DNA from: Amoebophrya sp. AT5.2 | Taxonomy: Eukaryota > Sar > Dinophyceae > Syndiniales > Amoebophryaceae | DNA: 13,494 nucleotides | Assembly: GCA_005223375.1 (NCBI GenBank) | Contig: RXOD01005545.1 | Location: forward strand, 1-13,494 | Reading direction: 5' to 3' | Shown: positions 8,474-13,494 of the stretch, piece after piece | How the letters are laid out: each line of letters opens with the position of its first letter | How positions within the stretch are numbered: the first letter of the stretch is position 1 | Made by a program: the position numbers and the translations under genes | Notes under the pieces: model-generated | Seen by the model: the letters and a program-made list of their open reading frames with translations, nothing else | What the model was told of the DNA's origin: nothing | Database searches by the model: none

Positions 8474-10704
8474 CTAGTCCTCGAGTCTGAGGGTCTTATT
8501 GTATCCGTCGCAGTGGCGCATGAGGTAGAAGGCCAAGAATTCGCAGGGGTCCTCCGGGCGGAACTTCGCCACCTGCTCCAGGCCGCCCATCAGCACCGGC
8601 ATTACTGTCGCGTACAGGTAGTCCTTGCTTCCCTTCCCCGCGAGCAGTTTCTTCATCAGCGCCGCGTCCCCCACGGCCCCACTACCCACCCCCAAATCCA
8701 AATCAAGCCCCAGCCCGAGAACATCGCTGCCCCCGGTTTTCTTCGTTCTCGTCTTCGCGACGTACGCCTCGAACGCCTTCTCGCAGCCCTCCACCGCCTC
8801 CACGAAGTAGTTCGGATTCAGCAGCACCTGGCGCACGTCCCGGATCTGGTGCACAAACACGTCGTCATACAAACCGGGGTCGAGACTATCGCCGGAAACC
8901 ACGTCCTGCATGCGGAGCGAACTCGTACTGGTAATCGACCCGGAACTCACACCTGGCGGCGCGGGGGAGCTCATGCTCAGACCCGCAGCGGCGGCGGAGG
9001 GACTCGGGTAGGCTATCGTTCCGTCGAAGAAAATCTGTTGCACGTCCTCGATGTCGCCCAGGTCCACGTAGTAGAGCTTGCCGCCGGTTTTCCGGTCGCT
9101 CGCCCAAAACTCGTGGTCGTGCAGCACCGCCGCGCACCCACTCTCCGTGCACACGCGGTGGGTCAGCCCGGAGTAAATCTGCGCAGCCTTCTTCAACACC
9201 GTCGGCTCGAACATCAGAGGAAATTCCTCGCCGGGCCTGCGATTGTCAACCGATGTCAACGTCTAGGTCTACGGCAACATCGTCTTGTTAAGTCTTGCAG
9301 CTAGTAGATCTTCTTGTTTCGTATCGACGAAGATAAACGACGACTTTAGAGGCACGTATGCCTGCGCAAAGAAACGGTACGGGTACAAACACAAGAAAGG
9401 CGTGCGCCACAGCTAGTATAACACTACTTCGGTAGTTCCAGTGGTCTTTGTTGGAACTCGAGTGTTTGTGCTCTTCTTGCCACTGCGCCCTGGTCCATTG
9501 GTTGGCAGCGCAGGTCTTTTGAGCCTTTTTCTCCGTTGAACAGCGCCTTTTTGGTTTTGTTGGCGCCGTTGAAGCAGGGGTGCTCCCCGCTTGCGTAGGC
9601 GTTCATCTCCAGCACGGCTTCTTCCAGGAGCTGCGCGCTCATGCTGTGGAACACCACGGCGAACTCCCGCTTGGCCTTCGTCAGCGTCTGGAGCAAGGTC
9701 CAGAACGCCGGCACCAGGATGTACCGCCCGTACCGGGTGAGGTTGAACGCCAGGCCCTTGTCCGCGTTAAACTTCACGTCCTCGCTCGCGTTCTCGTCGA
9801 GGATAGGATTGGGAAGACTCAGCGCCTTCGCGAGGGGCTTCGGCAACGCGAGAGTCTTCACCATCTGGTCGAGAGACGCCTTCAGCTTCGCACCGGGACC
9901 AGTCTTGTCCGTAAACTCCAAAATGGCGCGCTCCTGGATCTGCGATCGGTTCGTTTGGTAAATCGGTTCTTCTGGCTCCGGTTCGTTTGGTAAATCGTAA
10001 TCGGTATCTTGATGATCATCGATCCGGTGGAAACTTAATAAAGCAACCCGTGCATTTTTGGAATTGGATCGAGAAAGGCACACCGAGAGTAGCTGCAGCA
10101 GCCGGCGGTGGGGCCGCAGCCGCTCATGGGGCGAGGCGCTTTTTTTTTTAGCCTTGGATCGCCTATCGCTCGATAGATCCAGGATGGCGCGCTCCTGGAT
10201 CTGCGAGCAAATTTTTTTTTTTTGGCCTTGGGTGGCCTATCGCTGAGCGGCTCGAACAGATAAATAATATGACACACCTGTCGGTTTTCGTCTTGTGAGA
10301 ATTTGCTCTGGCCTTCGATCGGGAATTTCAGTGCGAGAAACTCCGTGTAGCAAAACATGTCGTCCGCGGGCCGCTGCATCTGCACATCGGGATGCGTCAG
10401 CACGAACTCCTCATCTGTGGGGGCGCCGAGTATATCAGTTTCAGTGTTGTAAGTAGTTCTGAAATCAAGCGGCTCCGGCTGAAGTAAGGACCTATAAGAG
10501 TATACTTATGAAAAATTCTGTAAGTATTGTATACTGCATACCTTCGATGACGCCCCAGGCCTGTGAGGCGATGGCTTTGGCGAGGACGAATTCGGTAGTG
10601 AGGATCCGCTCCTCCGCGTTGCCCTTTCCGTCCGGGTCGCCGACGAGTAAGGTCTGCGGCAAGTTGAAGTGCAGCACCAGCCGACGCTGCGTGCCGCCCT
10701 CCAT
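8474..10704 (-). CDS. HAD-like protein fused to a Dpy-30 motif
   Basis: Four exons (10704-10542, 10414-10278, 9939-9428, 9236-8474) join with matching phases to give 524 aa from the ATG at 10704. The body follows an uncharacterised HAD-like protist family that I recall for an N-terminal LHFDxNKT-type motif and a central HIFFDDN-type motif. Here these read LHFNLPQT (residues 11-18) and QIFFDGT (near 342), with VFHSMS (196-201) at the expected motif II place and NPNYFVEAVE (about 411-420) after. The usual nucleophile Asp is Asn14, and the second Asp of the FFDDN motif is Gly343, so phosphatase activity is doubtful. Residues 477-513 are a clear Dpy-30 motif: YLYATVMPVLMGGLEQ then RPEDPCEFLAFYL. 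Dpy-30 motifs form helical dimers that bind amphipathic helices, in SET1/MLL methyltransferase complexes and in flagellar radial-spoke or adenylate-kinase proteins. I infer an adaptor role, in nucleus or flagellum. The third join (AA|GTAGTG to CGCAG|G) is the least certain. Confidence 0.78.
9237..9427 (-). other. Intron 3 of HAD-like/Dpy-30 gene
   Basis: The donor is GTAGTG at 9427 and the acceptor ACAATCGCAG ends at 9237, phase 2. The upstream frame stops at TAG directly at the donor, and the downstream frame is closed by a TAG 27 bp upstream of the proposed acceptor, so an intron here is needed to keep the protein continuous. A second acceptor, CCTAG|ACG, is possible but out of phase with this donor. 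Confidence 0.6.
9923..10206. repeat. Duplicated 3' splice junction within intron 2
   Basis: The 23-bp sequence at 9923-9945, which spans the predicted intron 2 acceptor (17 bp of exon plus TCGCAG), occurs again without change at 10184-10206 inside the same intron. Two further duplications lie in the intron: an 18-bp exact pair at 9948-9965 and 9980-9997, and a poly-T plus GCCTTGG...GCCTATCGCT block at 10140-10170 and 10212-10244. Confidence 0.85.
9940..10277 (-). other. Intron 2 of HAD-like/Dpy-30 gene
   Basis: The donor is CAG|GTGTGT at 10277 and the acceptor GATCGCAG ends at 9940, phase 0, 338 bp. The join gives ...DENRQ|IQERAILEFTD, matching the expected order in the family (KE/QER, then an FT and PG segment). 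The intron holds internal duplications and a copy of its own acceptor. Confidence 0.72.
10415..10541 (-). other. Intron 1 of HAD-like/Dpy-30 gene
   Basis: The donor is GAAG|GTATGC at 10541 and the acceptor CCCCACAG ends at 10415, phase 1, 127 bp. The join reads WGVIE|DEEFVLTHPD. It contains an imperfect AT-rich palindrome, GTATAC...GTATAC, at about 10500-10534. Confidence 0.75.
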
Positions 10705-11016
10705 GCTGTTGATCTTATCTTTTATCAAATCCTTTCCAGCACCTTTTGCTCTTCCGATTTTTGAAGCAAATCAGTAGTAGAGATCGTCCTCCGATGCAAT
10801 TGTCCGCCAAGAACGATCTTTGCGCATGCACCATGGCGGCGTGACCGCGGTCGTGGTCGACGCGAAGCCAAAGAAGCGTAAGGATGGCACATCCATACTT
10901 TCCGAATCCTCCCTCACTCGTATCGACGCCCACCTTCACTCAACAAGGGTGATGCTCTCGTTGTCCGTCCTCGCAACGTAGCACTATAGCGAGTGCGTGC
11001 CCGATAGCGATACCGA
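10705..11016 (-). other. Leader or intergenic stretch upstream of HAD-like gene
   Basis: No supportable gene. It lies between the doubtful 97-aa ORF and the HAD-like start codon. Several AG dinucleotides precede the ATG at 10704 (for example ATCAACAG|CATGG) and could serve as cis- or trans-splice acceptors, but none can be confirmed. An open minus-strand frame (10939-10715) starts only at GTG and has no recognisable domain. Confidence 0.45.
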
Positions 11017-11310
11017 TTAACTAGGAGAGGGATACCATTCGACTACGGCTGCAACTCTCGATCTCGTATACAACTCTCGTTTGTAGTCATTGTCGGAACT
11101 ACATGAACAACTGCTCTGCTCTCCGCCCAACATTCCAATTCGTTGCCGCGCCTCTTGATTTTTCACCAGGCTCTGAGAAATGCGATGCATCTTCTTCAAA
11201 AACAATTCGCTGATGGACCAATCCTGAACTACGTGCTCTTGGTTTAGTGTAGTGTGTTGTAGAAATTTTGACTTTCCAGATCCATCTGCCGAAGTGAAAT
11301 TATCGGCCAT
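11017..11310 (-). CDS. Possible small ORF or extra 3' exon, 97 aa
   Basis: An ATG at 11310, two bases after the TGA of the PAN-like gene, opens a 97-codon frame that begins MADNFTSADGSGKSKF. Composition is balanced and hydrophilic, unlike the Gly/Pro/Arg-rich shadow frames, with a helix-prone centre (SELFLKKMHRISQSLVK). I do not recognise it. Three readings are possible: a tiny separate gene, 3' UTR, or an additional exon of the PAN-like gene. A GGCACAG|GTGGGG donor in that gene's last exon and a CTTCGGCAG|ATGGATC acceptor here are phase-compatible, which would replace the gene's present C-terminus. No signal peptide or membrane segment is visible. Confidence 0.3.
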   Translation of the reverse strand: MADNFTSADGSGKSKFLQHTTLNQEHVVQDWSISELFLKKMHRISQSLVKNQEARQRIGMLGGEQSSCSCSSDNDYKRELYTRSRVAAVVEWYPSPS

Positions 11311-11312
11311 GA

Positions 11313-13494
11313 TCAGTGGCTGATGGTCCGTCGCACGCGTTGCCGGTCTCTGCTGGCCGAACGGGAGCGATCAAATATCGGCCCCTTCGCCCCACCTGTG
11401 CCCTTCCCCGACGACGGCTGTGGTCGTCCAGGTTGTGGTCGCCTGGAGTCACCTCCGAGCCGATTCCGCTCTGGCGTTCGCCTCCGCGCATCCCGGCTGG
11501 CTTGGTACCTGGTACCAAATCCGATCCCTACGTCTTGGCCCATAATTCTGTCATCGTCCCGCAGCTCTCTACCTCCTCCAGCACGCGGTGATGCATTATA
11601 CATCACTTGGCCTGCTCCCGCTCCCCGTGGGGTCTGCGGGCGAGACGAGGGTCCGACGTTGCTGTTATCAATCAAGTCGGTGAACCAGCTGAATTGCAGT
11701 TCGCCTTCTTGCGTGTACTGCCATGCGAAGATCCCCGCGCCGACGAAGAGCAGCACACCCAGCAGCACAAAAACCAGGATGCACGCCGTGCCACCACACG
11801 ACCCTTCCTCTTCACGAGGTGGAGGCGGGGCTCTTCTTCTTGGCGGAAGATGTTTCCGCGGGAACTCCTGCGCGGCCTTCTGGAGTGCGCTGCAAACGTC
11901 GAATACCGACACGGCCTCGGACGCGTGGACGAGGCTCAGCAGGCTCTTCTCCGAGTAGACGTTGCCGGAAAAGTACTCGTGGGAGAGCGACGCCGTGGTG
12001 GCGGTGGCGGTAAAATGACACGCAGAGATAATAAACCCGTTCTTCCGCTGGACGGGACGCGAGGCAGACTTCCTCCTTGACGAGGACCACGACAGCTCAT
12101 CTTCCACCTCTTCACCACCCTGTGCCAGAGGCGGGGCTTGCTCCTTGATCAAGTCCCCCTTGGGCGGCCGCGGCGACGTGTCCTTGTGTTCATCTGGCTG
12201 AAGCGTCCCCCCGGCGCCGAACAAGTGTTCCTCGGGATCATTGGCTATGATTTTTCTACTACTTCGCACCTCCAGCATGGTCGCGGGCGGTAGGGCGCGG
12301 TCGGCTTCGGCTTCCTGCTCCGGCGGCGGACCGGGATCTCCTCGTCCGCTACTCGTACTTCTAGGGGCTAGACTTGCACTCTTCCCTGACAACTCGGATG
12401 GAGCAGATCCACCACCGCTGCGACGCAGATCCACCACGACCGCGTCCTGGTGCCAGGGATCTGCCTGGCGGTGCGGTGGCAACTTGCTCGCGTCCAGAAG
12501 TGGTCCCGCCGTGAGCAGGCACTTCTTGCTCCCGACCACGAACACGAAGCCCAAGCACCCGTCTTTCTCCTCGCACTCGTGCGCACAGTTTAGGTAGTCC
12601 TCCACCTCGTGCCAGGAACCGACACTCAGCCCGGTCGCACTCGGCAGCTTCAGCTTCCCAGGCACGCCAGGACAAGTCTTCCACGTGCCGCCTGGAGCGA
12701 TTTGATCGATTTTGGGATTTTGATTTTGTCTTTAATTGCTATCAATTCAACGATAGGAGCGACTGTTGTACGCTATCACATCCAAACAGATCGCCCAACC
12801 CCAATCCTCGCGATCGCGCTACAGACACTAGCACTATCAAGTAAGCTCTAAGTCTAAAGAGCAAATAAAGCATCGCGTACTTTAATTAAACATCACGAAG
12901 TTCATGTTCATGTTCATCTCGTATCGATATTAATGCTGACTAAATGCGCAATGAATAGGTACATCTTCCGCTGGTGTGTCCTTTCGCGTCCTCCTTGGGT
13001 GACGAGAAGGCCTGGGCCGTGAGTTCGTCGCCAAGCCCGAGTCGGCACTGCTTCCGCCCTTCCTCGTCTCTTCGCTTCATCGGTGTTGCCGACCCCCAGT
13101 CGTAGAAGTAGCACTCTGGCTTCCTCTCACACTTGTCTCGGCAACCCGCGCTGTCGGCGATCTTCAGCTCCTCTGTCGGCACCAAAAGCCAAGCATTAGA
13201 CGTCGCCGTAGTGGTGGTTGTAATAGAGCTGGAAGCGGAAGTGCCGTTGCCACTGGATGCTGGACCTGAAAGCGCGGCAGTCGCAGCAGTGGAACTAGAA
13301 GCGGACACGATTTCCAGTCTGGTCTGCAGAGAGCCGCACCTCATCCTTCCCTGCAGGTCCTTTCCCGGCGCGCAGAAACCGCTCGCCCGCCCAGGCCGTT
13401 GGGCGTGGTACTTTAATGAGTCGCCGTCGATGTAGCTCATCAACCGGCATTTCCCTTCACGAGCCGGAGTAGAAGTGGTCGTCGTGGCGGTGCT
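11313..13494 (-). CDS. PAN/Apple-like type I membrane protein, 5' partial
   Basis: Two exons are visible, 13494-12963 (open to the window edge) and 12691-11313, joined at phase 1 to give the last 636 aa. Two Cys modules repeat the pattern C-x3-C-x5-C-(aromatic-rich)-C: Cys 118/122/128/150 and 213/217/223/235, ending in KQCRL and KKCLL. A third module ends at the left of the fragment (GKCRLMS). This resembles PAN/Apple domains, which bind proteins or carbohydrates outside the cell, but the modules are short and divergent. Ser/Thr-rich linkers (for example ITTTTTATS) could be O-glycosylated. A single strong hydrophobic segment (ILVFVLLGVLLFVGAGIF, about residues 480-501) is followed by a basic tail rich in Arg, Ser and Pro. 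The signal peptide must lie outside the window. I infer a surface or secretory adhesin-like protein; the ligand is unknown. The stop is at 11313. Confidence 0.72.
12692..12962 (-). other. Intron of PAN-like gene
   Basis: The donor is AGAT|GTACCT at 12962 and the acceptor CGCTCCAG ends at 12692, phase 1, 271 bp. Splicing rebuilds a TGC (Cys178) codon from T|GC, giving SGR-C-GTWKTC, which parallels the RMRC-GS start of the preceding module. Base composition is AT-richer than the exons. It contains a short hexamer repeat, (GTTCAT)3, on the plus strand near 12900-12917. Confidence 0.65.

Noticed and set aside
8513..9304. Plus-strand 263-codon frame antisense to the Dpy-30 exon
   Set aside because: The minus strand encodes an unmistakable Dpy-30 motif here; this frame is its GC-rich shadow, rich in Arg and His.
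10035..10277. Continuation of the exon 2 open frame past the GTGTGT donor
   Set aside because: The peptide becomes Lys/Arg low-complexity from poly-A and repeated sequence and departs from the family order, which resumes at 9939.
10715..10939. Minus-strand 74-codon frame upstream of the HAD-like gene
   Set aside because: It has only a GTG start and no recognisable domain, and does not join in a convincing phase to the first HAD-like exon.
10826..10981. Plus-strand 51-aa ORF with a PKKRK nuclear-localisation-like motif
   Set aside because: Short, no supporting context, and the basic run is easily made by chance in an antisense leader region.
11502..11518. TTGGTACC-T-GGTACCAA palindrome in the PAN-like tail
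   Set aside because: Only 8 bp per arm; expected by chance at this window length.
1..13494. tRNA, rRNA, snRNA or spliced-leader genes
   Set aside because: Reading by eye for tRNA B-box-like motifs, snRNA sequence and the dinoflagellate spliced leader gave no convincing match. A tRNAscan or covariance-model search would settle it.

Overview
The window reads as eukaryotic nuclear DNA from a protist, most likely an alveolate. A compact dinoflagellate-lineage genome such as a syndinian parasite is a reasonable guess, but that placement is inference. Support comes from GT-AG introns with matching phases, long disordered Ala/Ser/Gly-rich proteins, a protist-type HAD-like family fused to a Dpy-30 motif, and PAN/Apple-like cysteine modules on a membrane protein. 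There are no bacterial operon signals, rRNA, tRNA or CRISPR arrays that I can see.

Layout. Positions 1-2393 hold no gene I can support: a 17-bp minisatellite (1-253), GC-rich DNA with two copies of a 21-bp palindrome exactly 200 bp apart, a 20-bp-arm hairpin (867-909), alternating CG tracts, a T/pyrimidine-rich stretch and a smaller hairpin (2167-2203). From 2394 to the right edge every credible gene is on the minus strand, so transcription runs right to left. In that order these are: a PAN-like type I membrane protein (13494 to 11313, 5' part outside the window); a doubtful 97-aa ORF (11310 to 11017); a four-exon HAD-like/Dpy-30 gene (10704 to 8474); a long disordered protein (7909 to 4620, perhaps with an exon starting at 8302); and an unrecognised gene of probably three exons (4481 to 2394).

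The genes are close together (about 140-610 bp between the confident ones) and all point the same way, which fits unidirectional clusters. I see no pathway linking them. The most interesting signals are the HAD-like/Dpy-30 fusion with apparently lost catalytic aspartates, large imperfect inverted repeats inside the coding sequence of the disordered protein, and two introns carrying inverted or duplicated sequence at their splice sites, which resemble introner-type insertions. All exon joins were made by eye from phase and splice consensus and need transcript data.
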